This document shows positions 25,701 through 37,531 of a DNA stretch of 64,000 nt, one piece after another (the first letter of the stretch is position 1; every line of letters begins with the position of its first letter). The translations under genes were made by a program, and so were the position numbers. This stretch comes from Botryotinia globosa. Lineage: Eukaryota; Ascomycota; Leotiomycetes; Helotiales; Sclerotiniaceae. A model generated the notes under the pieces. It ran no database searches, had not been told where the DNA came from, and saw nothing but the letters and a program-made list of their open reading frames with translations. Location of the stretch: assembly GCA_014898425.1 (NCBI GenBank), contig RCSZ01000014.1, forward strand, positions 1,054,001 through 1,118,000, in the 5' to 3' direction.

Positions 25701-26345
25701 TGATTTTATATATAAGATAATATACATCCCATCTTTTATTATTGCTTTGATAATCTTATTATTCTTATCATTTTCTAGTGTGAAATATATCTTTTTGAAA
25801 TTAAATATATCCTTGAATCCTACCTTACAAATTCTTTTGGTTGAAAATAGATTGATTCTTAATCTAAATATATATAGTATATTAATTAATAATATTTTCA
25901 TTTTATTCTTATATATTATATCCATTATTTTTTATTTATTCGAATATATAGCTTCCCTATCAATTGTTATTCTTTATTGTGAAATATAAATTAGACTTTT
26001 GAATAAAGAATATTAGTTAGATATATATAAAGTAGTATTGATATTAGTGTATTATTGTAATAGAAATATCTTACTAATATTTTCTTTAATAAAATGATAA
26101 TATTTAGAATTAGATTTATTATCGATAATACTTTCAGTAATATCGGAGCTTGATTTGATGATATAAGCCTTGTATTTCTTGTATTTGTTTTTTTGTATTG
26201 AAAAGATAGATTGTTTTCTTTTTTGTTTATATTTTAAATCAGATTTCAAACAATATTTAATACAATAAAATTGGAAATATTTTAAAACTGAATGATTAGA
26301 TTTGTTATAAAATTCACAAGTGATAATAGATATATTAATTTCCAA
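22791..26345 (-). mobile_element. RIP-destroyed copia-type retrotransposon (gag knuckle, GAG-pre-integrase, RT/RNase H tail)
   Basis: Read right to left on the minus strand. At 26270-26320 a gag knuckle survives as CEFYNKSNHSVLKY, which is CX2CX4HX4C with the second and third Cys changed to Tyr. At about 25850-25925, NILYIFRLRINLFSTKRICK matches the copia GAG-pre-integrase motif (usually NVLYVP.L..NLLS). At 22921-23040, KIIKIK then stop then IDKKSNSIDTITKSK matches the copia RNase H tail (KWID...NPAD.MTKS), the stop replacing Trp. The domain order agrees with one minus-strand copia element. Numerous stops make it non-functional. An AT-rich 9-base tandem repeat (24156-24262) lies inside it. 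Confidence 0.7.
24156..24262. repeat. 9-base tandem repeat (AATCAATTT)n, about 12 copies
   Basis: Near-perfect AATCAATTT units inside the copia relic. Because the unit is three codons long it creates artificial open frames on both strands (repeating Leu-Ile-Asn on plus, Leu-Ile-Lys on minus); these are not genes. Confidence 0.9.
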
Positions 26346-26900
26346 GTTTGTATTAATTTTATATTAATAATAAGGTGGGATATATTTCTTTTCTTTTGTA
26401 AGGTATATCGAGTTTCTAATGATTTGGATTTCTACTTTTTTGATTTATAAATATTTGATTTTATTGTTAATATTTAAAATAGAATTAACAATACGAATTA
26501 TATTAATAATGATTTTGTACTTATTAAAAAGAGATAAGGTCAGACTTTGAAAAAGTGATTTATTTGTATACAAAGTATTATTCAATTTTAGTATTAACTC
26601 TTTTCATTTGATTATTAGATTCGAAATGAAATAAGGAAAATCGTTTCAAAGTAATTAATAAATATTTAAATAAATGCTTTTAAAACTCAGAAATAAATTG
26701 GGAGTCTTTATCGAATACAATATTATTAGAAATATTATATAAATAATAGATCTTTTCAACAAATCGATTTGTAAGTTTCTTTATAAATAGCTTTATAATT
26801 AATATAAAGTGTTGTATTTTGATTAGATAGTAAACGATTATAATAATATATTGATATTTTTTTTATAATATTTACTAATTGATAATAATGTGATATAATT
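26346..26900 (-). mobile_element. RIP-destroyed gypsy-type integrase fragment
   Basis: One continuous minus-strand frame at about 26565-26725 reads VFDKDSQFISEF, stop, KHLFKYLLITLKRF, then FHFESNNQMKRVNTKIE, stop, YF. This matches the gypsy integrase core (SDRG.QFIS.FW...HP.TDGQTERVN..LEQYL). Stops stand where Trp and Gln are expected. The fragment lies immediately beside the copia gag region, so the two elements are probably nested. Confidence 0.65.
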
Positions 26901-28484
26901 AAGTCAATCACCCTACTTTCGGGCCACCCCTGTTTCGGGTCACCCTTTTACATCAAAAATCACTTTTTTAATCTATTAATATCTCTATCAATATTGAATA
27001 TAATTTAATAAAAATTTATAATTATATAATATAAGCTATTTTAAGCTTATATTAGAATTTTAGATTTTTAGGATTTTTCTGGATCGATTTCTAAAGCTTC
27101 GAATATTTTTATAAATTTTTATTAAAATAATTAATCCAATTAATTCCTATTCGCAAAATTTGTATTGAATAATATTATATCAGAAACTATTAGTATATTC
27201 CTATTCTTTATTAACTATAATTATTATCTATATCTTAATATTAAACTATCTATACTAACTTTATTAAATCTATTATATCAAAGGAAATAGGAATTCCTAA
27301 AAACCAATAAAATTATAAATAGATTCAATGTCATTCTAATTAAATTAAAAATATTTGTAATCTAATCGATTCAAAAATACAAAGATTATATTTGTTGTTT
27401 TTAATAAATATTAATTAAATCACTTAATATTATTATAATATTAAGGGAACTAATTATAATAATAAAATTCTATCATTATAATAAAATAATAAAAATTCAA
27501 TAATATAAGAAAAATTTCTTATATTCTTTATTCTCTTTATATAAGGAAGAATATTATCATAAAAATAAAATAAAGAACTCTTTATTAAAAAGGAAATCCT
27601 TTATTAGTTCTTTATTCAAAATAATAATTCATTATTTTGAAAAATTTGAAATATGACGTAGGAGCTAGTCCGAATGCGGAATGACAGACGCAATCTTGTG
27701 CAATATTATTTTTCCTTTTTCTTTATTATAAAAAATTGATTGTAAATCAATAAAGAAAATTAATAAAATTGATTACAAAATCAGAAATTTCAAGTACGCT
27801 ACGTACGTATTATGGGCTTGCGCCACCTACGTACAGAGGGTAGGAAAAAGCATAAATAAGTAGCTTGGATCTCTGTATTCAGATCTTTTTCTAGTACCCA
27901 CTTTTATATATACATATGAATATACAATATAATATAATACAATTCAATAATAAATTCTATCTATTCTACTAGCCTAAGCTTCCAATATAGTATTATTTTA
28001 ATACTATTCCCAATTCGGCTTAGCTTATCCCACGTTAAGCGAGTGACCAACGACAATATTAATAAAACCTATATTAATACTTCTTTTTATAAAAAAGATA
28101 ATAAGGTATAAATTAATATAAATAATATGAAAACCAATCGCTTAATAAAAAAGAATAATAATAAATAAAATAGCCTTTATAAAATCCTTAAAATTTACAA
28201 ATAGATCTATTTATTACAATTCCCAATTAACTTCAAGATTTTCTTAATATTCTATAATTTATTATGGATTCGTAAGAAGCAAGTCAAGTTTTTTTGTACT
28301 CATGTATTATATAATTATATATCTCTATAATCATAGCAAATTTATTAATTGGTATATATAAGGTTTCTTCTGATTGATTATAAGTAATATGCGAAATTTT
28401 TTATTAATTGAAGCTTAGTTTTTCCGGTCGGTATAGTTTTTCCAGTCAATATTGTAATTAAATTAATAATAGAATCTTTTGAAT
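26901..28484. other. AT-rich repeat DNA with small GC patches
   Basis: No intact gene. The patch at 26908-26955 (ACCCTACTTTCGGGCCACCC and a second GGGTCACCC) looks like a transposon terminus. Patches at 27655-27700 and 27790-27845 contain CTACGTACGTA motifs. A TATA-rich, LTR-like stretch lies at 27845-28050. Confidence 0.4.
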
Positions 28485-28990
28485 CAGCTTATTTAAATTA
28501 ATATGAATTGAATAAAAAAGAAAAAAAGTGATAATTATATATAAGAGATTAAAGGCTTTCAAATAATTTATTTTTTATATTGTTAGCTTTAAAACTAAGG
28601 TTTTTATAAAAGATTGAAGTTGAAATAGTATAAATATAATTAAAGTTTATATAATCAATTAAAAGAGGTTTATATTGAATGTAGTTGATTTAATATTAAT
28701 AAAAATTATTTTAATATTATAGTTTTTATAGTTTAATAGTATAATTGATGATTTGATGTGAAGTGATTTACTAAAATCTAAATAAAATTAAAAAATCTGA
28801 ATAAAATTAAAAAATCTAAATAAAAAAAGGTAAATCGATTTCGTTTGTAAGCTTTCAATAAAATTTCTTTTTTATTTTTAGATTTTTATAATTATAAATA
28901 TAATTATATAATACTTTCTCAAAAAGCAAAGGATTTGAAGGCTTGTAGACTTTTAGTATTATTAGAGAATAATTGCTATTCCTTATATAA
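28485..28990 (+). repeat. Dispersed repeat, copy A (related to 55500-56270)
   Basis: Shares long stretches with the 55.5-56.3 kb block in the same order, including GTATAATTGATGAT, TAAATCGATTTCGTTTGTAA (TAAACCGACTTCGCCTGTAA in the other copy) and ATATAATACTTTCT. Differences are mostly C-to-T and G-to-A, with this copy more mutated. The repeat type is unknown. Confidence 0.7.
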
Positions 28991-29786
28991 GTAGGTCATT
29001 ATTATTTATAATTAAATTTCGAGTGTAGCGAGGATTAGGGGTTTGGGGGTTGGCCTCTATAAAAATTAAAGAAATAAGAGAAAAAGCTTTTACGAATTCA
29101 TGGTCTGAAAAATTCTTTTTCCCCGACGGCTAGTTTCAATCGCTTTATTACTTGCTAGAATTATTAAATCAAGATATTATCAATATTATTAAATCATACA
29201 AAAATCAAAGCCGAATTTTCGAAAGGGATAACAAAATATATAAGAAGATTAAATAATAAAAATTCAAAGAGATTCTTAATTATTATAATAAATATAACTT
29301 TTTATTATTATATCAAATGAAAGCATTATTTATTATTAGAATAACCAGTTAGAGATTTCTAAGACTAGGAACAAACAATTATTGTATTTTATTTAATGAA
29401 TCCAAACAAATCGAATCCGTTTGTATAGATAGAATTCGAAAGATCTATTATTATAAATACTGATATTATTATATCAAATATAATTTCTAAATAGAGACTA
29501 ATTAGATTAAAGAAAATCTACTAATTGATTATAACCCTTAGAAAACTCAAAAGAGTTTATTTTAATCTTTTTATAGAAATTAAAGTTTTCTAATATTATT
29601 TCAAATAATTTGAAATTTATTTTAGAAAATATTGGAGTTTTATTTGATTATTTTTATTGTCCATTTAATTTAAATATAATGATAAACTAATCTAATAGAT
29701 CAATTCCCTATAACTTTGCTATTTTTTAATAAAATTAATATTATACTTTAATTTATTTACAACAAACAAACTCTAAAAAAAAAGTA
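28991..29786. other. AT-rich repeat DNA
   Basis: A G-rich patch (GAGGATTAGGGGTTTGGGGG, 29029-29048) stands out; otherwise AT-rich with no usable open frame. Confidence 0.4.
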
Positions 29787-29945
29787 TTATCACAATACTA
29801 ACTATATTATCTTCATGCCTTAGATATAAACCCTTAATATATCCTTAGCAGGTTTTTAGCATACCCTATTTCCTATAATAGAATCTCAATCTTTTATAAT
29901 ATTTAGAACCCTTATGATATAATATAAGTCTTTACCTGCACTCTG
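29787..29945 (+). repeat. LTR-like direct repeat, right copy
   Basis: Counterpart of 20718-20880. Shares CATACCCTATTTCCTATAAT and a following ATGATATAATATAAGTCTTT. The start that reads TGTCACGGCGCC in the left copy is TATCACAATACT here, differing mainly by G-to-A and C-to-T. Confidence 0.6.
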
Positions 29946-30899
29946 ACAAGGAGTTTAATTAATTATATATAGATTCTCTATTTTATTCTTTATAGAACTA
30001 TATTTAATATTATTAGAGTAAACTTTAGTTAATTCGAATTATTCTAAATTCAGATTTTTAAAATATATAGAATTTCAAGTTTTATAGTAATAACAAATTC
30101 TTTATATATAAATTTTATATATAAATTTTATATATTTATCAAAATATTTATTAACATTAATTGAATTAATAAAAAGGGGGAAAAGATATATCTAGATTTG
30201 AATCTTAAATCTAAGAAACTTTAGATAATCTTGATATTCATTTTATATATTCAACTATTTTTTATTTCTAATTATTTATTAGTTTTAATTGTATTAATTT
30301 ATTTTAAAATATTGAAAACTATAATTTTTATTTAAATCTAATTAGAAATAGATTTAAAATTCTAAATGAGTGTATCGTAGATGTACTAAATAAAGTAATT
30401 ATAGATTGGTCCTGAAACCCCCTCATTTTCTATACGGTAGGAATTTTAATCTTAATGAGATATAGACCCAGATCAATAACTGATAATGATTTATATAAGC
30501 AAAGCGATATATGATTTTATTCAATCTCCATGTGATATTTGTTCTTCTTATTTTAAATGTAGTAAGTATTACTCTCAGATCTAATCACCTCGTTACTCGT
30601 AATTAATAAATTTTTCAAATACTCCCTCAACTAATAACTACCCACATAGCTAGGTATATATCTAAAGGCAAAACTCCTCTTCACCTCCTGCACCTCGATA
30701 GATAGACGATTTCGACAAAGGAGAGTCTATCTCTAACTTATTTTCGAAAGTATTTTCCATTCGTGCTTCATCTCTCCTGTATTTTTATTCTTAGTTTTAT
30801 ATATACCTTCTCATATGCCTAAATGAAGGTGATATTCATTCCGATATTATAGCCTGTTTCATTATAACAAGAGCAATATTAATAGGAATACAAAGAGCA
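29946..30899. other. Right edge of the AT-rich block
   Basis: AT-rich to about 30400, then base composition returns to normal. No gene seen. Confidence 0.45.
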
Positions 30900-32632
30900 A
30901 TGACACAATACCCACAAATCGATATTATCCCTCCCCTCCCCTCCCCTCCCTCACTATCCCCAGAAATAAAAGCCACAACCCCTCAGTTCTTCTATCTTCT
31001 ATCTTCTACCTCTCACCTCTCACCTCTCACCTCTCACCTCCTTCCCTTCCCATCCCATATATCCTCCCTTATTCATTTACATAAAGCATTTCCCAAACCC
31101 AAACCCAACAAATCACAAAAAGATACACAAAAATTCACCACCATTAAAGAATCAAGATTAAACGAATCCATGGCTCGAATTTTCACTACACAGAATACAT
31201 ATTATACACATACATACATACATACATACATTTCCCAAGCGAGTATTTTCTTCTCTCCTCTCTCCTCTCTCTTACACAAGATATAAATCATCATATACAT
31301 ATACCTACCAACCCCCTAATCTTAAACAAATAAGCAATCTCCTATCCTCAAGAAAAAACCCAAGTATTATTAAGGTTCCATATAATTTCATCCCAACCCC
31401 TCATGCGATTCCATCTCCCATCTCCCCTCTCCCCTTTACAACAACCCTCTACCTCTACCCATACCCCTCTCCACATCTCCACCATACACCCAGATTCCTT
31501 TCGAGCTCTATATCTTGAGAATAAACAATCAAATCAATCAAATCAACAACTCTGCGTAATACAAAAATTCAACACTATGCTCTTTTTTATATAAACCCCC
31601 CTTCTATCTCATCCCCTCCTATCTCATCCCCTCCTATCTCATCCCCTCCTATCTCATCCCCTCCTATCTCATCCCCTCCTATCTCATCCCCTCCTATCTC
31701 ATCTCACTAAAACAATACAAACAACGATACAATCAAGAGAATCCATACTCCCTTCCCCTTCCCCTTCCCCTTCCCTTTCCCTTCCCCTCACCCTCTCACC
31801 CTCTCACCCTCTCACCCTCTCACCCTCTCACCCTCTTACCATATCCCCTCTCTTATACAAACTCTATACCTACCCATCTATTTATTCCACCCTACCCAAT
31901 CCTCACACCTCTCAATAATCTAAAATCATATTATCCCATCCCATCCCATCAATCCCATCCTATCCCATCCTATCCTATCCTATCCCTTCCCTTCCCAGAT
32001 ACTTAACCAACCAAACAATCAACCAACCCTCACACCCTCATCACATCAAACCCCCCATCAACATTCTCCCGAGTTTCAACTCCCAATCAGAAGAACCGTC
32101 CCCTTTTTTGAATCATCATCTATCTAACCTACCGAGACTTCATTCACCATCTAGCATCTTTACTACTTTCCTGCTTTCCAACAGGCCGTAAAGCATTTCA
32201 TCAGATTCCATCTCGAATTTGGGTTCGAGTTGAAGTTTGTTGCTACTGTTACTGTTGTCATTGAGGTTTGTATGCCCGGCCAGAGTAATAATGTCGTTTA
32301 TTCTCACTTCAAGATTCAAGATTCAAAAAAGTAAATATAATTACCATACAATCCAAAACAAAAAAGCACACAAACATGACCCAAGAAAACAAAAACAAAA
32401 GAAAACAAAGGAAATATAAAGTGTTTGGTTTAGAATGTGTTTTATATTCTTTTATCCCATCCATCGTGTAGAAGAGTAAAGGTATCATACTACCACTGTC
32501 CATATGTTATCTTCTCCATTGATCAACTTCTCTAAAAACCTAATTTCTGATTTGAAACATACAATCCAATCCATCTTCACCTTAATCTTATGCATCCATC
32601 CCAACCATTAAATTATACACACCACCTTAAAT
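30900..32632. repeat. Pyrimidine-rich simple-repeat cluster downstream of the GH72 gene
   Basis: The plus strand is dominated by C and T over more than 1 kb. It contains CCCCTCCCCTCCCCTCC near 30929; CTCACCT repeats at 31013-31040; CATA repeats near 31208-31230; a 15-base TATCTCATCCCCTCC unit seven times at 31604-31703; CCTTCCCC at 31750-31780; CACCCTCT at 31786-31836; and ATCCC/TATCC at 31934-31995. Open frames here are compositional artefacts. The right end (about 32400-32632) is likely the 3' untranslated region of the minus-strand GH72 gene. Confidence 0.8.
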
Positions 32633-34098
32633 CTACAAAAGTGCGGCACCGACAAAGGTCAGACTAGCAATCAATCCGCCAAGGATCATTGGGGTCTTAT
32701 CCATTGGGCTCAATGAGTTACCTGCACTGGGCTTGCTGGTACCAGTAGCAGAGCTAGCACCAGTGGCAACAGCAGTGACTGATCCAGATCCAGCAGAGGC
32801 AGTTCCGGTAGAGGTTCCTCCAGCGTTTTGGGATCCAGCACCAGTCAAACCAGCACCCTTACCAGCACCCTTTTTCATGAGTTCAGCGGCACCAGATGGG
32901 ATAGCTGGGAGACCATCAGAGGTAACGTTCCAGGTAGATGATTGAGCTGGGCAGTCAGAAGCCTTGTTGGTAGAGCTGTATCCACCATCTCCAGTTGGGT
33001 TGGCAGTTCCGGCGAAAGCAGACTTGAGAGCGGTGAAATCATCTTTATCGGTGACGGTATCGCCATCGATCTTTACGAGACCGTACTTGGATCCTTCCTC
33101 GGAGTATTCGTAAACGAGACCGCCAGAGTAGACGGCAGTCATCTCAGTGCCGTAGAGAGATTTGACTTCTTCGAATGCACGGGTGTTGATGTTGCAACCA
33201 TACTCGGAAAGGCTACACCATGTTAGTTTGGCATTTTTGAATCAGAAAGTGAGTACTTACAAAATAGGAAGTCCATAATCAGTGAAGTTCTTGACCTTTT
33301 GATCCCAGCCAGAGATTTTGAATGAAGATGGGTCACACCAAGAGTAATCGTTGAAAGCGAAGAAATCACTACGCTCGTCATCGGTACCGCAGTTCATGTA
33401 TTGAGCCATCTCCAATCTGTTGGAATCAACATCAGCTGCAGAGTAACCGACTGGGATCGAACGGTATCCACGGCTTCCGATATATTGTCTCATATCACGG
33501 GTAACTGCCTTGACGTATGGAGCAGCACTGGTGGTGGTGTCATCGTTGATAACCTCATTTCCTGAGAAGAATGCCAAGACGTTGGTGTAGTTGGCAAAAG
33601 CATCGATGGTGGCAAAGATGTTTTGGAGGTAGACGGAGTTGTAAGAAGGAGCGGGGGTAGCACGGTTAAGGGAGTATAATGGTGTGTTGACATCGAGAAC
33701 CAAGTAAATTCCTGCATCGGCCAGAGCGGTCATACAGTCATCGTGGTTGGCAGTGTTGTCAACGGAGTAAACACGAACAGTGTTGATACCGAGTTCCTTG
33801 AACTTTGCAATATCACGGGTGCAAGTGGACTTGTCGGCAATAGGGTCGATGAGTTTGGAAGATCCTCCTGGTTGATAATCGACTCCACGGATGTAGAATC
33901 TGTTGTTTCCAGCGAAGAAAGCTATGGCAGGTTAGTAAATTGATCTCGAGTCCATGGAATCCACACAGTCTTACCATTTCCCTTGGTTGTGATGGCAGTA
34001 AGAGATGAAGCTCTTGGTGCCAAATTCTCCACTGGAGATGGAGCAGCCAAAGCAGAGCCAGCAGCGGCCAAAGTAGCGATTGTATTGAAAGTCTTCAT
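32633..34098 (-). CDS. GPI-anchored 1,3-beta-glucanosyltransferase (GH72, Gel/Gas family)
   Basis: Cuts and rejoins beta-1,3-glucan chains in the cell wall. Three exons (33975-34098, 33261-33921, 32633-33212; introns 53 and 48 bases) give about 454 residues. Residues 1-19 are a signal peptide (MKTFNTIATLAAAGSALAA). The GH72 core includes FYIRGVDYQPGG (~50-61). The acid/base Glu is E164 in FFSGNEVIND and the nucleophile Glu is E265 in PIFLSEYGCN, created across intron 2. A Ser/Thr/Gly-rich tail (~375-430) ends in a hydrophobic segment (PMILGGLIASLTFVGAALL), the pattern of a GPI-anchor signal. There is no Cys-rich X8/CBM43 module, so it is of the shorter Gel1-type class. The frame is intact. 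Confidence 0.95.
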
Positions 34099-37000
34099 TT
34101 TGAATTTAATCTTTTGAATGGGTTCGGATTCGAAGTGTTGGAGAGATAGGAAAGAAGTTGACGGATCAAGAGAAATCGAGTGAGGTCAAGGGAAAAATGG
34201 ATACAAGTGTAAAAGATTTGGCGAATGCTCCAAAGTGAGTGAGAAGCAGTTCAAGAAGGATCCAATTAGAAGATTGTTAATAAAATGGCAACTACAACGA
34301 ACGACAGTGCCAAAAAGTAAATGGAAGAAGGTTGGAGAGGTTGGAGAAGAAAGGTTTGATTTGATGTATGAGTGGAAGAAGAAGGAGAAAAGAGAATTGA
34401 GAGAGTGAGAGTGAGAGTGAGACAGAAGAGAGAGATTTAAAAAGGGATGGGTCCAGAAGATCTGGAATAATTCATTCATAGCCAAGATTACCTAATTACC
34501 TACTTCTGGACTCCAGCTACTTTGTGAAGAACGCTAAGCCCAATGAAGTATAGATCTTTCCCGATCATGGTGATAATCAGGAGTTGACGCTTGGCATTCA
34601 AGGTTTAGACTGTAGAGCTAGTTGATAGGTCCGAGCTTTTATAACGCGCCAGGATTATTTGCAGCCAATCATCACTCCACTTTAATTTGATTGGATATCT
34701 GGGTGGGGAAAGGCTCGTGTTGAGGGTTATTTTGAGAGATGGATACTCTGTACGTACGGGAGAGAGTGAAGCGTGAAAAAGCAGTGTATTTGTTAAGTAG
34801 AAGTAGAGGTAGAGGTAGAGGTAGAGAGATACGGAGCATGCTTGTAGGGTAATTAAATGCTTCGGAGTGGTAACTTGTAAGATACTGTAATGAGATTATG
34901 AGAGACAGGGCTCCCAAGGTCATGTAATGAATGAGCAATGAGCACTGCCTCAATACTTCAGTGCCTCGATCTTGGAATGGAAGCTTAAATGTAATTCGAT
35001 ATTGATTTGTTTATTGATTTATTATTACCTACTTGGGTAATAGTTGATTGATTATTTGGAATTTGATAATCTGTAAAATCACTCCACTCACTCCATTTCA
35101 AACTAAATATAAAACACGACTCCATTCTTTTCATCTCCACTCTACTCCACTCCACCCCACTCCGCTCCACTCCCTTCCCTCACTCTTCTCTCCATCTTCA
35201 TCCATCCAAACCTCAAATTCAACCCACACCACAAGGCAATCATCTTTATAATCCCACGTGACCCCAACAACTAACCGTCAATTCCTACAGTGGAGGCCAA
35301 ACATCACATCAAATCAAGGTCACTTCCAGTACATATCTATATCTGTTGGTTGTGTTATTCAAAATGATACTTCTCGGCGCGTAATTCCTCATTACAACCG
35401 ACGACACAATACATAATTACGATATATATCCCTTCCACATCCAACCCAAGTTAGCCAACCACTCCAATCCCTACTCCTACTCCTACTCCTTCTCCTTCTC
35501 CCGAATCCCCAATTCCAATAAACAAATTGCCGATTTCTTCCCGCAAGGATTGACGTTGCATGTTACATTACATGTTCATTCCCTTTCCGTCCTCCGATCT
35601 TCAAAGGGGGTTGATTTTCTAACGTCTCTGATACGAGGTAACAATCAGTATTCTGTGGCTTCTAGAAGCTGATTGCTCTTCTTATACACAAACTACTTAA
35701 CCAGCTAGGTAGGTAAGATTACATCGTAAATACCAATATCCATTACACTCACTCCCAATCTCCAAGCAAGCAAGTCCACAGAATACCTTACTACCATGCT
35801 GTACTCCAAGAACTGGATTTCTCGTTTGTTTGTTTGTTTGTTTACCTGTTGCCTTGGATGTCCTTGGATAACCTTGGATAAAACTTGGCTTGCTTGAATG
35901 CCGATGGAGATTGAGATTGAGATGGAGATGGAGATGGAGATGAACAGGTAGGTAGATTGTCTATATATCAATCAATCAATACTGTAGATAAATAATTAAT
36001 AATCAAGGAGATGAATAAATAAACAGAAACTATAAAATAGATAGAAGATAGAAAATTCAATTTACAAATGAAATAGAAGATATAAAATTCTTTCTGTGAT
36101 TATCTTATCATAGGATTCTTATTCTTATAATTCTCATTCTTAGTATTCCTTGATTTCCAATCTCTTGGACTTTGTAGGATGGATGGTCTCTTGGGGCTTG
36201 GGGCTTGGGGCTTGGGGTTTCTCTTGGGGTCTTGGGGGTCTTGGGGTGGGGAGTAATAAGTGAGTGAGTAAATGAATGAATGAATGCATGAATAATAAAT
36301 AGTATTTATTATATACTTCATATATCCATCTACTTTATATTTTTCTTATATATTTTTATGAGTAGGCTTGTAGGTTATATATCTCATTACGTTTCACCTC
36401 ATCTCATCTCATCTCATAATTACACCATCTATCTAGATATCACTATTGCTGTAGAGTATACAGAGTAGTTAGTATGGTATATATCTAGGTATATATCTAG
36501 GTATATATCTAGGTATATATCTAGGTATATATCTAGGTATATATCTAGGTATATATCTAGGTATGTAGCTGGTGATAGCTGAAAGCAAGATTACGTCCAC
36601 ACCCGATATACATGATATGAGCGAATTTTTCTCATCTGGGGAAAATGCTTTCTCGGTTCGCTTTGTATCGGTTCGCGTTGGATTGGATTGGTTGGGTTCG
36701 CATGGGCGGGTTGGGAGGGGGAGGGAGGCTGAAGGGATGGATGATAGATGGGAGAGAAAAGCTTCATAGAAATACCTATCTATCTACCGAGTCACCTATC
36801 TACCTACCGTGATAAACAAGTATATCGTCCCGCTGGGTATATGTGCAAGTCAGCACTGTGTCCTGTTGTGTTGAGTTGTGTTGTAACCTTACAAGATTAC
36901 TGGGTATAATGGAGATGAATTGTGATATGATGGGATGTTTTTGAATGGTGGTTTGAACTTTGAAGATGTTTTATATATTTTTGGTGGAACGGAGGGATGG

Positions 37001-37531
37001 ATGAATGAATAGATGGTTAGGAATTCAAAGTAGGTTGCAGTGTACTAGATATCACTATCGCCGTGGTGTTCATTTGCAAGAAGTGTATATCAATGGATCA
37101 CTACCAGATAAGAGTGTCAATTATCCTTCCTCAATGCGAGGAGTGAAAATGGGGTAAGGGAGGGGAGTGAGCGACTGGTTGAATATCTCTAGACAGTCAA
37201 TCCCCTCCTCGTCAATGTCGCTCATGACAGATTCTCGCTATAGCTTGGGTCGGGAATGGTTCTCACAGTGGTGATATGGGCTCGGAATCTGGGCATCCTC
37301 GAATTTTGAATATTTGTATTCTTTCTTTCTCAAAGATGATTCTTCATCTGCTTGCTAAGTATGCTGATTTACCTAATGGCGGAAGTAGAATTTACAGCAA
37401 GTGCTCTATGTTTCTCTCATCTAATTTCTATATCCATATACAGCACAGTGCAACTCCATTCAGAAGATTGCAGGAAAATATAGACAAGTTCAAAACCTCA
37501 CTTCCCCAACCCTCTACTCATCTCCACTCAA
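34099..37531. other. Long intergenic region with several simple repeats
   Basis: The left part is the GH72 promoter and 5' region, with GA/TC-rich tracts at 34375-34435 and GTAGAG repeats at 34800-34826. Further repeats are GTTT near 35825, GAGATG at 35910-35943, GGGGCTT at 36192-36220, and a 12-base GGTATATATCTA unit about seven times at 36475-36562. None of the open frames has a recognisable domain. Confidence 0.55.
36475..36562. repeat. 12-base tandem repeat (GGTATATATCTA)n
   Basis: About seven perfect consecutive units. Confidence 0.9.

Noticed and set aside
25579..25989. Hydrophobic plus-strand open frame of 136 codons resembling a membrane protein
   Set aside because: AT-rich composition gives Ile/Leu/Phe codons; the minus strand of the same DNA holds a recognisable copia GAG-pre-integrase motif.
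30900..31594. Ser/Pro/Thr-rich plus-strand open frames
   Set aside because: Produced by C/T-rich microsatellites; no start context, domain or splice partners.
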